A stretch of DNA of 64,000 nucleotides from Diphasiastrum complanatum (lineage: Eukaryota > Streptophyta > Lycopodiopsida > Lycopodiales > Lycopodiaceae): positions 10,241,456 to 10,305,455 of the forward strand of contig CM055102.1 of NCBI GenBank assembly GCA_029204225.1. The letters are read 5' to 3'. This document shows, one piece after another, positions 1 to 10,290 of this stretch. The notes below the pieces were generated by a model. It was given only the letters and a program-made list of their open reading frames with translations. It had not been told where the DNA came from and did no database searches. The position numbers and the translations under genes are program-made. Position 1 is the stretch's first letter. The number at the start of each line of letters is the position of its first letter.

Positions 1-361
1 GCAACCTCACTATCTAGAGATCCAATCAAAATTAGGATTTTGACGAAATCACAAAATATTGACTATTCCAAATCTACATGCAAATGCTGAAAATTTGATA
101 TGCAATCTATAAGCCACCACTTAGGCTGAACCAATGATCCAAAAATTGGCCAAATCTAGTATGTGAATTCAAAAAATCGGAATTGAACAAGTATATTGAC
201 CTATTTAGTGTTTTGATCTACAAAAGATCCAATCTACAAAAGCAAAAAATCTGATTTTGGTGTAGAATCCTCTCCAGCATGCTCTAGACTTGATATCTTC
301 ACCAAATCATTGATAGATATGATTTCCTCCTTCATAACCTGAAACACAAGCTCTGATACCA
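1..361 (-). mobile_element. Copia A: 5' leader and primer-binding site, running off the left edge
   Basis: The complement of a plant Ty1/copia primer-binding site (tRNA-iMet type, TGGTATCAGAGC) lies at 350-361 and directly abuts an LTR that starts at 362. The element is therefore read right to left and its body continues outside the window. Bases 1-349 would be its untranslated leader and first interior sequence; no coding frame is evident. Confidence 0.8.
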
Positions 362-1010
362 TGTGAAAGATTTCAGATCCTTAAGATCCAATCTACTTGA
401 ATGATCTTTGGTTAGAAAGAGAAATACACCACCAATCTCACCAATGTAGAAAAATCAGCATCTATATACAATTTGAGATGCAAACACTAATAGAACTTGA
501 TCAAACTTGAATGAAATGATTATGTACTATTGTTGTCCGTACAAAACCAGCAAGCTACTATATTTCACACGTGTGGATCCAAAATAGCAAATATAGATCA
601 TTCTACACATAGAATTGCAAGCAATTACCAAGATAGTGTACCAATGGATAGTAGAACCCAAGAGAACCATGTATAAGCATGAAATGAAATAGAGGAGAGA
701 GAAGATTGCTCTCTCCACGAGTTACATCCTTTTATAACAGGTCCAAACCCTATTTGGCCACTTGGCTTTCCCACCAAAATGCTAACCCTACTAATTTTGG
801 GTCTAGATTCAATGTACCCAACTTATTCAAATTGAATCTACTCAAAATCGCATTCTATCTTTTCCACACTTTCAAAAAGTGTTTATTCAAATGAAATTTA
901 GACTAATGAACTTTGAAAAGTCAACCTCTAAGTCTAAAACAAGTCTTAGCCTCAATATGCCAAATATGAAAATATTGCAAAATGTGATGAAACTAGTTGA
1001 ATCTTTCACA
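362..1010 (-). repeat. 5' LTR of copia A (649 bp)
   Basis: The LTR has perfect 10-bp terminal inverted repeats (TGTGAAAGAT...ATCTTTCACA). It is repeated almost unchanged at 17,896-18,543. The primer-binding-site complement touches its left end, which makes it the 5' LTR of a minus-strand element. Short ORFs inside it are incidental. Confidence 0.9.
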
Positions 1011-1882
1011 CTGTGCTCCTCAAGATGCTATGGCCTCCCTCTTGTAGGACATGCGCGAGGCCTACGCCTCCTCCAGGGCTCCTTCTTCCCTTCTTCTTCA
1101 GCTTTGCAAAAATAGCTATGGCTTCCAAAGTCCTAACAGCCGCTCCTTCAGCTCGATCATGCACACAAACTAGGAAATGGCAGTCCACGGCCTCTTACAG
1201 GCAGGCTCGCAGCAGCAAATTGCTGAACTATAGGATTTTATAGTGCCCAAAATAGCCTCTTGTAGTGCAAGATCCTTGGTTTTTCTGTATGAAACCCTAG
1301 CTGTGCTATTTTTTGACCTCTGAGAAGAATGTATAATTGCTCCTCTCATGCTTCTTGGTTGCCCCTGATTACCACAAGCTTGGCCCCTACTGTAAGATAC
1401 TGGGTAGCAATTTATAGTGCCCACTTCCATCAAGCAGAGAGAAAGATCCACAACTTTACGTTTTCCGTCAACTAGCCGCTTTTTGCCGATTCCCAGAATT
1501 GCTTCTTTCTCCTCCCACTGTAAATGTTTGTCAAAATCATCTCATGAATGAGAAACCACTGTCCTGCTTTTCCTAAAGATCCACCGCACTCAACAATCGA
1601 TGAGAGATTTTTGGCCAACTTTTCGTAAAAGCCATTATGAAGCCATTTTGAACAATTTTCCATGAATTCTCCTCGAAATTCACCTACAACGATCGTTCTG
1701 ATCTTCCTCGAAGCTTCGATCAAAGGAACTTTGCTGTCTCCTGCCATCCAAACTGCCGATACCTCGTATGGAGTCCTCTCTCCTGAGACTCTACGAGTGC
1801 TATTTTTCCTGGTGAAAGACACTATCCCATAGCTCCACCGAATCGTGCATACCTGCAACACCTTGACGCTCTGATACCAAGT
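1011..1882 (-). mobile_element. Copia C: 5' interior fragment with a leader ORF
   Basis: A second copia-type primer-binding-site complement (GCTCTGATACCA) is at 1,868-1,879, so this is the 5' interior of another minus-strand copia, cut at 1,010/1,011 by the copia A LTR. Seven bases inside the site a 129-codon frame (1,472-1,861, minus) begins. It is rich in Trp, Lys and Gly and I do not recognise it as a gag domain. A 93-codon frame follows at 1,170-1,451. Neither can be given a function; they could be leader sequence open by chance. Confidence 0.55.
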
Positions 1883-2340
1883 TGAAATTCCGATAGGATC
1901 TAGTGCAGTATGCAGATCACATCACACAATCACCATAGCTACTCCTCACAAGCTCTCAAAGATGGCACAACAAAATTTGATAGATTACAAAGAAACACTG
2001 TACATATAGAGTATTCACAAACTGCATGAAAAGGTAGGCATCCTAAAATTGGCCTACCACCTGTCAAACTAAGGTCGGGCCCAATATGGCCAAATTCAAC
2101 CGACAAACTTGGGACATGCCCCCAAGTATAGCAAATATTGTAAATTACTCTGTACAGGCTAATTCTTCCTATGTGTGGCTACTCGGCTAACCCAAGTAGC
2201 CAGCTACGGGATTAGTGCCCGATCAATATATCCTAACGGGTCACGTCCTGATCACAACCATATACAATAAACCAAATAAACTGTACAATAATTACATCAT
2301 CATATTTAGAGCTTACATAAAATGTATATCATATTAACTC
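1883..2340 (-). repeat. Probable 5' LTR sequence of copia C (right end unresolved)
   Basis: The bases after the primer-binding-site complement begin TGAAATTCC three bases away, as expected for an LTR edge. No second copy is in the window, so the far boundary is only bracketed by the coiled-coil fragment that ends at 2,351. No gene is seen here. Confidence 0.4.
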
Positions 2341-2350
2341 TGATTTCTAA

Positions 2351-2707
2351 CTAAGCCTTGAGGTCTTGTTTGGCCTGGACGAGCTCGTGAGTTGTGCTTG
2401 TTCGATATTTATTAAACTCTGTCTGGTAGTTGTTCAAGGTTTGGCTATAGACCTGCACCTGATGCCGAAAGAGATTCATTTATGATTCAGATAGCGGCCT
2501 TCAGTCTGGTGCAGGTTGAGCTAACCAGACGAGCTTTTCATTCTGTCGGGCTTTGACCTCCGCCCCCAGGCACATATTCTCTGCTTCCAAAAAGTTTAGT
2601 TGCGTCTGGATGGGAGAAAGCCATTGGGAGGCTTCAGATTGAAGCTCCCGCACCTTCGTGGAGTAGTTGTAGAGATTTGGACTCATTAAGATATTGCGTG
2701 GTAGCAA
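2351..2707 (-). pseudogene. Coiled-coil protein fragment
   Basis: Read on the minus strand, an amphipathic Glu/Gln/Lys-rich stretch (start near 2,707, stop at 2,501-2,503) is followed after two stops by a second helix-like stretch in another frame ending at a TAG at 2,351-2,353. The composition (ELQSEASQWL, LEAENMCLGAEVKAR, HELVQAKQDLKA) suggests a coiled coil. It abuts the truncated gypsy integrase. It could be a retroelement ORF from another family or a captured gene piece; family not recognised. Confidence 0.4.
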
Positions 2708-3857
2708 TCCTTGATGAAGGAACTAGAAAGTCTACTGGCATTACAACATCCTGACCATATACTAATTGGAAGGGTGTTTGATCAGTGTTTTCTTTATATG
2801 CTGTCCTGAATGCCCACAGAGCAGCATGCAACTTATGTTCCGAATCTGATCTGCTAGCTTCAACTATTTTCGTGAGCACGCCACACATGATCTTATTAGA
2901 TGATTATGTTTGCCCATTACCAGGAGGATAATAAGGAGTACTGGTTTTGTGGATCACGAAGAATTCCTCCAACAGGACCTTGATGGTCTCATTGATGAAA
3001 TGACTTTCGCGATCGCTAACTAGCTCCACTGGGCATCCGAAGTGCACAATGATATTTTCATAAAGGAACTTGGCAGTGGTCCTAGCATCAGCTACTCTTA
3101 CTGCCTTGGCGTCGACCCATTTGGTGAGGTAGTCTGTGGCTACGATTATGTAGCGAGCCTGGAAACTCCTTGCTGCAGGGTGAATTGGACTAATATAATC
3201 CAATCCCCACTTTTCGAATGGTGCTTGGGCTAAGACCGGGTGCATTAGGTCATAATTCAATCTCAATGGTCTCCTTGCCCTTTGGCACACATCGCACTTT
3301 TTTAAGTATTCCTCCGTATCCTTATGAATCGTTGGCCACCAACATCCTGATTGCAGGATCTTGCGAACTGTAATGTCGGATGCAAAATGGCCTCCACCCA
3401 TGCCTTTATGTGAAAGCAAAATGATCTGGGTGGCCTCATGAGGGAGGATACACCGTTGAAGAATTCTGTCTGGTCCTCTTCGATACAATTGGCCGGCAAT
3501 CAGCTGATAAGGTCTAGCCTTCAAGATGAATTTTCGTTGTTCCGCCTTTGGTAGTAATTTGTCTGGTTGGCCCCTCATTAGATATTCAACAATGTTGGCA
3601 GCCCATTCTGGTACTGTGTCCACGTAAAATAAGGCAACGTCTGCCAACTCATCGTTGGATTGGATTGCAATCTCCTTCCCCTTGATTCTTGACATGTGAT
3701 CTGCCATGTAGTGTTGTTTTCTCTTGCGAACTACTATCCGAAAATCAAACTCCAAGAACAAAAGTAGCCATCTGGTGATTCTTCTGGTGTTGCATGTTTT
3801 GTTAACGAGATAGAGCAAGGGTTGATGGTCCGTATAAAAAGCAAAATGTGTGGCCAT
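2634..3857 (-). pseudogene. Gypsy-1 integrase with the RNase H tail, catalytic Glu replaced by stop
   Basis: The 317-codon frame 2,904-3,857 starts in the RNase H C-terminus (YTDHQPLLYLVNK). It passes through an HHCC zinc finger (HKGMGGGHFASD ... CDVCQRA) and the DDE core with the first Asp in KWGLDYISPIHP and the second in VSDRESHF. The frame stops at TAA 2,904-2,906, exactly where the sister copy at 16,517-16,852 has the catalytic Glu of GNGQAESSNK. The chain resumes in another frame at 2,634-2,888 (EASRSDSEHKLHAALWAF) and ends at the truncation. Role in the family: joins retroelement cDNA to host DNA. Confidence 0.9.
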
Positions 3858-4121
3858 CAGGTAGTGTCAAAATTTTTTAACCGCATAGATCATTGCCAGT
3901 GCTTCTCGCTTTGTGGTTGAATAATTTATTTCGGTATCATTGAGCTGTCGGCTTGCAAATCGGATTGGAAAATCTTTTTTTGTGTTCACCTGGCTGGGTT
4001 AAGACTGCTCCAACTGCATACTTTGATGCGTCCTGCGTATGCACGTGAAACTCAATGGACCAATTGGGTGGGCGTAAGATTGGTGCTGAAACTAATACAT
4101 TCTTAAGCTTCTGGAAAGCTT
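3858..4121 (-). pseudogene. Gypsy-1 RNase H N-terminal part
   Basis: Minus-strand translation gives recognisable RNase H motifs (FASRQLNDTEINYSTTKREA, then ALAMIYAVK), interrupted by stops and frame changes before the integrase frame begins. In retroelements this domain removes RNA from the RNA:DNA hybrid. It lies between RT and integrase, the Ty3/gypsy order. Confidence 0.75.
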
Positions 4122-4847
4122 TTAGGGCTTCCTCATTCTAATGTGGATCCGTTGTGAGTTTGTAAATTGGTCGGGCTCAATAATGAAGATCCTATAATAG
4201 TTAGCATGACCCATGAAGATGTAGACTTCACAGATCGTCCCCGGTGGTGGTAGATCAACAATGATCCTGATCTTTGATAAGTCTGTGGTGATCCCGTGTG
4301 TTGACACTATATGGCCGTAAATCAAGCCATGTGTCACCTAGAAGTGACATTTTTCTGGATTCAGGGAGATCTGGTAGTCGCAGCATTTTTGTAACACTTT
4401 CTCCAAATTGGATAAGTGTTCTGAGTTTGGTCCATGCACACATAGATCGTCCAAGAAAATTTTCAGAAATTTTTGCAAATATTCTTTGAATGTCGTCTGC
4501 ATGACTCGCGAGAAGGTGCTTGGGGCATTGCAAAGTCCGAATGGCATCACATAGGTTCCCCATTCCGTGGCAAATGCTGTCTTGTGTTGGTCTTGGGGGG
4601 CTATCTTCACCTGGTTGTAGCCACTGAAGCCGTCCAAAAAACTATAGGCCTTGGCGCCGGCTACTCTGTTGAGGACGCTTTCTGTAAATGGTAAAAGAAT
4701 ATGATCTTTTTTGGTGACTACATTTAGTGCCTTCAGATTCACACAAATCTGCATTTTGCCGTTATTCTTGGGTACTATAACTATCGGTGATACCCATTCC
4801 GTGTGTTTGATTTCATAAATGAAATCTGCATCCATTAGCTTCTGCAA
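4122..4847 (-). pseudogene. Gypsy-1 reverse transcriptase
   Basis: The 169-codon frame 4,338-4,847 contains fingers and palm: WVSPIVIVPKNNGKM, YSFLDGFSGYNQV (first catalytic Asp), MPFGLCNAPSTFSRVM and the active-site box FLDDLCVHG (variant of YxDD). Connection-domain sequence continues in another frame at 4,122-4,337. RT copies element RNA into DNA in virus-like particles. Stops at both ends of the main frame split the polyprotein. FLDD in place of YVDD is common in plant gypsy elements. Confidence 0.9.
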
Positions 4848-4850
4848 CTC

Positions 4851-5520
4851 CTATTTGATCAGTTCAGTATAATTCGGGTTGCAGCGGTAATAACGGCTTA
4901 CCTTGGGGATTGCTCCGTCCACCAAGAGTATGGTGTGTTGGACTATTGTTGGTGGAATGCCCTTCAGATCACTATATCTCTTGGCAAAACAGTCTTTATA
5001 CTCTACCAACAAAGATCGTAGTCTCTTGAACTGTGTGGGTGTTAACTGCTCTCCCACATGCACTATATTTTCTTCTTCATCTGGCTCGACAAGGTTCATC
5101 GGCTGTGTTCGCGCAGGTCCCTCGAAGACTTGTTCCGCTGGTGCTTGACTTTGATCAGGTTCTCGCTGGGCTTGCGACATCATTATTACCACGTCATCCA
5201 AGGTATAGTTTTTGAAAGTCTCAGGCATCTCGTGAACTAGAGCTCGTTGAGATTCCTTCTTCAGCATATCGATCTTGGCTTGACTGGTCATTTTTTGATT
5301 TTTTGTCACTTGTGTAGAAGATGATGCTATATCTGAGTCTATCTTGATTGACTTCAAGGAATCCAACACCTTCTTTTTGCCCCTTTTTGTCATTTTGGTG
5401 GATCTGCCTCTTGTTGCACAACTGCTAATCTGGGAAGGTGTGGTGCTTGATTTGTTATCCTTCGTGCTATGTATCGTCCCGATCTCAGATTCCTCTGATG
5501 GTGGGTTCCAAAGTATTGGA
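4851..5520 (-). pseudogene. Gypsy-1 gag N-terminus fused to protease-RT linker
   Basis: On the minus strand about 30 codons near 5,410-5,500 (NLRSGRYIARRITNQAPHLP) match the gag start of gypsy-3 at about 38,820-38,910. The frame 4,851-5,393 (180 codons) then matches the gypsy-3 linker upstream of RT (35,822-36,031) and runs into the RT leader motif YYRCNPNYTELIK. Gag body, zinc knuckles and protease are absent, so an internal deletion of roughly 2.8 kb relative to gypsy-3 has joined these parts. Confidence 0.75.
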
Positions 5521-5639
5521 TCTTGCTTATACAGTAGGATGTTGTCTGGATCTTTAAGGATCTCTGATCAATCTGATCGGCCAGAAGTGAATTTTAGGCC
5601 TTTTACGGTGGTTTTTCCTTGATAACTTTTTATTCCTTG

Positions 5640-6776
5640 CACTGATTGACCTGAGATTTTGATAGTAGCTGGATCTGGTGCAGATATTTCCACTGATCTA
5701 GTCTGGAGAGTTATATTGTGCGAGGGTTCTTTAGCTATTTTTGCAGATAAAAAACATGATATCTCTCAGATCTTTGGGAAGTAACTCTCGCAAGGCTCAC
5801 AATAGTTGGATCTGGGCTAGATCTCACTATAGAATTCTCTGCGAGAGTTAACTCTTGTAAGAAGTAAAAATTTCACTGTCTGCGAGGGTCCAAACCACTT
5901 TTTTTGGCTTGATCTTCACCAAATCTCAAAACTATCTCTTGCAGGCTTCATCATTGATGGAAATTAACATTCTAAATCGATTGAGAGGATCTGCGAGAGT
6001 TCTTACTGGAAGGATCTGCTGGATCTTCACTTTTTAGTGATTTTTATGCACTTAAACCCAATTTTCAGCTCACTGGATTCAAACTAACTCTTGCAAGCTT
6101 CTCTGTGTCCTGGTCTCACTGAGATGGAACTTCAAAATCCTCTGCGAGAGTTCCTGCCCACTGGAACTGAAAATTTTGGTGTCTGCGAGGGTTTACTGGT
6201 ATTTTTCCATCTTTTTTTACTGGGAACTCTTGCATAGGCACCTAGACATGAAACTAACTATCACAAGCTTCTCTGTGTCCTGGTCTCACTAAGATGGAAC
6301 TTCAGAGGTGTCTGCCAGAGTTCTTATGAAGATTTGAAATTTTTTGAATTTTTTCAAGAGTTTTTTGAATTTTTATGATTTTTCTCTAATTTTTGCAATC
6401 TGCTTGGAACTAACTCTTGCAGGTTTCTATGCAGGTCTGGGACAGTACCCTGGAGTTGTTGCCAGTCATGCAAGGGTTAATTCTCACTGGTTTTGGAGAT
6501 ATTAAAATCTGATGAGATTTTAGGCTCTTTTTTCCTCCAAAATGTAGATTGGTGTGTTTTTTTGGGTTTTTTGGCTGGTTGGTTTGGGTTTCAAGCGCTT
6601 AGAGGCTGTTCAGGACCTCCCTTACCCTCTCACACCTCCTCCGCTAGATGTGAACAGTCCAAACACAAAAAAAAAAAACAGAAAAGTAACTCTAAACTCC
6701 CAAAAATCTACCTAAAACTACTCTAAAAAGCAAGAAAATAGCTAAAATGCAACTAAACTAGTTAGTGGAAACCTAT
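5640..6776 (-). repeat. Gypsy-1 5' leader with reiterated GCGAGAGTT-type motif
   Basis: About fourteen imperfect copies of a short motif, in both polarities (CTGCGAGAGTT and AACTCTTGCAGG), recur between about 5,716 and 6,480. The leader of gypsy-3 (39,100-39,910) has the same organisation. No long coding frame is present. The region lies between the primer-binding site and gag, where packaging or dimerisation signals usually sit; that role is inference. Confidence 0.7.
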
Positions 6777-6793
6777 TTGCAGCAACGACGCCA
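6776..6793 (-). other. Gypsy-1 primer-binding site (tRNA-Asp type)
   Basis: The sequence GCAACGACGCCA ends one base before the LTR and matches, with substitutions, the complement of the TGGCGCCGTTGCCGGGG site used by many plant gypsy elements. The better-preserved copy is at 40,171-40,189. It fixes the minus orientation. Confidence 0.75.
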
Positions 6794-6794
6794 C

Positions 6795-7587
6795 TGTAGG
6801 GTCGAAGGTCTTGCATAGTATAGCCCTCCTGCCTTTCAACTAGGGTTAGTTCACTGGATAGGTACCTAACTATGCATAGATGCTACTTTTAGTTAGTTTC
6901 CTACTTTGCTTCTAACTCTACCTCCACTAACACTACTCACACTAACTCTACTCTTCCTAAACTAACTTCATCATGATATTGTGTGAAGAGGGAGAAGAAG
7001 AAGAGAGGAAGAAAGAGAAATGAGATGGAGGTTAGCTCAAATGCTCAATGTCATTGCTATGGAAAAACCTTAACTAGCATAAACCAAAAAGCATGAAAAT
7101 GAAAATAACAAGCAATCACAACAAGAGCATAAGCAAGAGTGATTAGCAAATGAGGATGCTTGAGCTCTCAAAATAGTAGAGTCTCCTCCTCTCTATTAAG
7201 CATCCCAATAGTGTACAAATGGTGCCTTTTTATAAAATGGGAAAGGCTCTTGCCCCTCAATCCTATTGGCTAATATTCACATTGATCCTATCCAGTCATC
7301 TTGGACCCAACTTGATCCAAGGGTCCATAGAAAGTACATTGAAATTCACAAGGTTCATGTGAGTCCCAATTTGGACCCAACTCTTAAAAGTGATCTCTAG
7401 GTTTAAAAATGACTTTGGGCCTCTAGTTTTATTTTAATTCAAAGGCCCAAGTCTATTTTACTTTATTTATACTTAGGCTTGCGTGCTCATCGGGCCATGG
7501 GCTTATATGCGTAGGATGCCATGCCCTCGCAACACATTTTATTAGACGATTTTATTTATTTACACTTTGTTGGCAATACCCCCAACA
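6795..7587 (-). repeat. Gypsy LTR shared by gypsy-1 (as 5' LTR) and gypsy-2 (as 3' LTR)
   Basis: The 793-bp LTR is bounded by TGTAGGG and CCAACA. Its left flank is the gypsy-1 primer-binding site. Its right flank, read on the minus strand, is a purine-rich tract (CCAAAAATGAAGA) leading into TGTTGGGGG, as expected for a polypurine tract and 3' LTR of the element to the right. A homologous LTR is at 40,191-41,189. Confidence 0.8.
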
Positions 7588-7779
7588 TCTTCATTTTTGG
7601 AGGCTAAGTGGTGCCGGATAACGATTTGCTATCTTTTTTATCCCATCTGGATCTAGATCCTACTTGGATCTTACTGGATCTTGCTTGATCTATTCAGATC
7701 ATGTCCGATCTTGCTGAATCTTGATGGATTTCGCTAGCTTGATAGAGCTCCTAATCAGATCTGCTAGCTTCAACTATTT

Positions 7780-8350
7780 TTGTGATAACACTGCACAAGA
7801 TCTTGTTGGATGATTCTTCTTGACCATTACCACGACGATAATAAGTTGTGTTGACTTTCTAGATCACGAAGAATTCCTCCAATAGGACTTTGATGGTCTC
7901 ATTGATGAAATGGCTTTCGCGATCGCTGACTATCTCTACCGGGTATTCGAAGCACACTATGATATTTTCATATAGGAATTTGGTAGTAGCTCGAGCGTCA
8001 GCTGTTCGCACTACCTTGGCTTCTATCCATTTGGTGAGATAGTCTGTAGCCACGATGATGTATTGGACTTGTAAACTTCTTGCAATTGGATAGATAGGAT
8101 CGATGTAGTCCAATCCCCACTTCTCGAATGGTGCTTGAGCTAGAACTGGATGTAGTAGATCATAATTCAATCTTGTTGGTCTCCTAGCTCATTGGCACAC
8201 ATCGCACTTTCTCAAGTATTCTTCCATGTCTTTATGAATCGTCGGCCACCAGCATCCTGATTGTAAGATCTTGCGAACTGTAATGTCAGATGCGAAGTGA
8301 CCACCACCCATGCCTTTATGCGAAATTGAAATAATCTATGTGGTTCTGTC
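7780..8350 (-). pseudogene. Gypsy-2 integrase fragment
   Basis: The 103-codon frame 7,859-8,170 carries the first catalytic Asp (WGLDYIDPIYP) and second (VSDRESHF). The HHCC finger lies upstream at 8,175-8,330 behind a stop in CQxARRP. The glutamate motif GNGQEESSNK is present at about 7,810 but in a different frame, so the domain is broken though the catalytic residues persist. Confidence 0.85.
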
Positions 8351-8351
8351 G

Positions 8352-8900
8352 TCGAGTAGCTTCTGCAACTCCTGTTTGACCAACTATGTGTAGTTAGGAT
8401 TGCAATGGTAATAACGACTCACCTTGGGGACTGCTCCATCCACCAAGGGTATGGTATGCTGGACTACGGTTGATGGTATACCCTTCAGATCTTTGTAGGT
8501 CCATGCAAAGCAGTCCTTGTATTCCACCAGCAAAGCTTTTAGCCTCTTGAATTGAGTGGGTGTCAACTATTCTCCCACATGAACAATCTTTTCTTCTTCA
8601 CCTGGCTCAACTAAGTTCATAGGTTGTGTCCGCGCAGGTCCTTCAAAGACTTGTTCCGCTGGTTCTGATCTTGATAAGTTCTCTCAATGCTTGTGGAATC
8701 ATGATTACCACATCGTCTAAGATGTATTTCTTGAAGGTTTCTGACATCTCGTGAACTGGTGTTCGACGAGATTCCTCCTTTAGCATGTTATCTTAGCCCG
8801 ACTTGTACTCTTCAGATTTTCAGTCATCTTAGAGGATGATGATGCTGCATTTGGTTCCAATTGATTTCAAGGAGTCTACTACTTTATTTTTGTCTTTTTT
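8352..8900 (-). pseudogene. Gypsy-2 protease-RT linker and RT N-terminus
   Basis: The frame 8,384-8,566 reads TPTQFKRLKALLVEYKDCFA through DGAVPKVSRYY, the conserved entry into gypsy RT. Upstream linker text homologous to gypsy-1 (EGPARTQPMNL) continues to about 8,900 with frame breaks. It ends at the deletion that removes the RT palm. Confidence 0.8.
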
Positions 8901-9168
8901 GTTTACATAATGGGTAGACTTCCTTGTCAACTTTCTTAGGAACTGGTTTGATATTCACTTCGTGGTTGCGAATATCTATATCTACCACAACTATTGCTTT
9001 TCTTGGAAGATCACTCCATCAGATCACCTGACTATATCATTGCTTCAACTGATGCTTCTTATTAACAGGTGCCTTGGGTGGTTCTACCATGGAAACCTTA
9101 GCCATGGGTGATTTTTGTGGAGGTTGAGCTGACATTCTTCTTATTTCATAACGAGCTGGGTCCATACG

Positions 9169-10132
9169 TCATAGGACCTTTTCATCAGTCAACTCAACTT
9201 CTTTGTTGTAGGTAAAAGCATGTTGCCAAGGGACTAAATCGCCATCAACAAGATCTTCAATAGTTTTCGCTGACAGCCACGCAACATCGATCATATTCAT
9301 CCCAAAAGTAATTGGTGTGTCCATGGTGTACTCCTTGGGTGAATATGTGCTAGGTTCTAGATCCGAATCAGGATGACATGCATGCCCATCCATACAATCA
9401 ATTGTTGCTAATGCATTTGTCCATCGCAAAATATTTGTTTCAAAATCATAATGACTTCCCTTGGCTTGCCTTGAGTGATCAATTGTGTGATCAGTGGTGG
9501 ATGATCCATTGTCAGCCTTGGGTATAATTGGTTTCATCGCCCATGTCGTTGGATCAACCTTTACAACCTGCTCTCTATTTTCAAAGGTGAGTTTTTTGGT
9601 TTCCCACTTGTGAACCACTTGCGCGACTCTCAACCAAGGTCTCCTAGTAAAACACGATAGGCAGACGGTGACATTTTGGAATGTCCATCACCACAAAGGT
9701 GATTACGAAGTGCACTTTGGCTATCTTTGCTGGGATATCTTCAACTACACCTTTTGGTTTTACACAGGACTAATCTGCTAGTTTGATGACAAATCTCGTT
9801 GGCTTCAATCCTTGCAAACCCCATTTTTGATATAAGGTAGTGGAGATCAAATTGACACCTGATCTTTCATCTACCACTGTTGCTTCGTCCTCAAATCTCT
9901 TATGCTTGATTGGCAAGGTGATGTTGTGTTGTTCACTTTCCCACACTGCCCCAATGTGGAGGACGTTGCTCGTTCCTTCGTAGCCCACACAATACAAGGG
10001 TTCCTTTGTGGTTGGTTCTGGCTCTAAATTAATCCAATTTGCTAGAATGCTCTTAGCTTGAGGTGTAATCTGCAAGAACTCTTCAAAATATAAGTTCATA
10101 CGGCTAGCCAGTAAGCTTGCAAGCACTCCCAA
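9169..10132 (-). pseudogene. Gypsy-2 protease region
   Basis: Two frames (9,770-10,132, 120 codons; 9,169-9,633, 154 codons) form the region between zinc knuckles and linker. The first contains the retropepsin-like segment VVDERSGVNLIS; in gypsy-3 the same place reads VLDGGSSINLIS, so the D-G-G-S active-site box is altered to D-E-R-S here. The second contains VAQVVHKWETKKLTFENR, conserved in gypsy-3. Protease would cut the Gag-Pol polyprotein. Confidence 0.7.
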
Positions 10133-10290
10133 TCACAGAACCTCAGGATCACCCATTTGAAATGGTACTTTGTGATGGTGTAGACAGTCACTACAATCTG
10201 TCCTTAATGGGGGCATTGGTCGATGGTGCTGGTACTTCCGAGGGTAGAGGTAATGTTGTTTTTTCTTTTGCTCATGATGCTTCCTCTGCT

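Larger units (their letters stand above)
2634..7587 (-). mobile_element. Gypsy-1: internally deleted, 3'-truncated Ty3/gypsy element
   Basis: Order on the minus strand: LTR (6,795-7,587), tRNA-Asp-type primer-binding site, about 1.1 kb leader, gag N-terminus fused to the pre-RT linker (gag body and protease missing), RT, RNase H, integrase, then truncation near 2,652 just after the motif KSLQLLHE. No 3' LTR follows. Stops and the lost integrase glutamate mean it cannot move by itself. Confidence 0.85.
7588..10290 (-). mobile_element. Gypsy-2: internally deleted Ty3/gypsy fragment
   Basis: Same family as gypsy-1 and gypsy-3. From right to left: protease region, linker, first part of RT, then an abrupt jump at about 8,352-8,356 from the RT N-terminus (QELQKLLDD) to the integrase zinc finger (HKGMGGGHF). 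The RT core and RNase H are gone. Its gag side is lost near 10,290. Several stops are present. Confidence 0.85.

Noticed and set aside
3042-5622. Plus-strand ORFs within the gypsy-1 block
   Set aside because: Shadow frames of the minus-strand pol gene.
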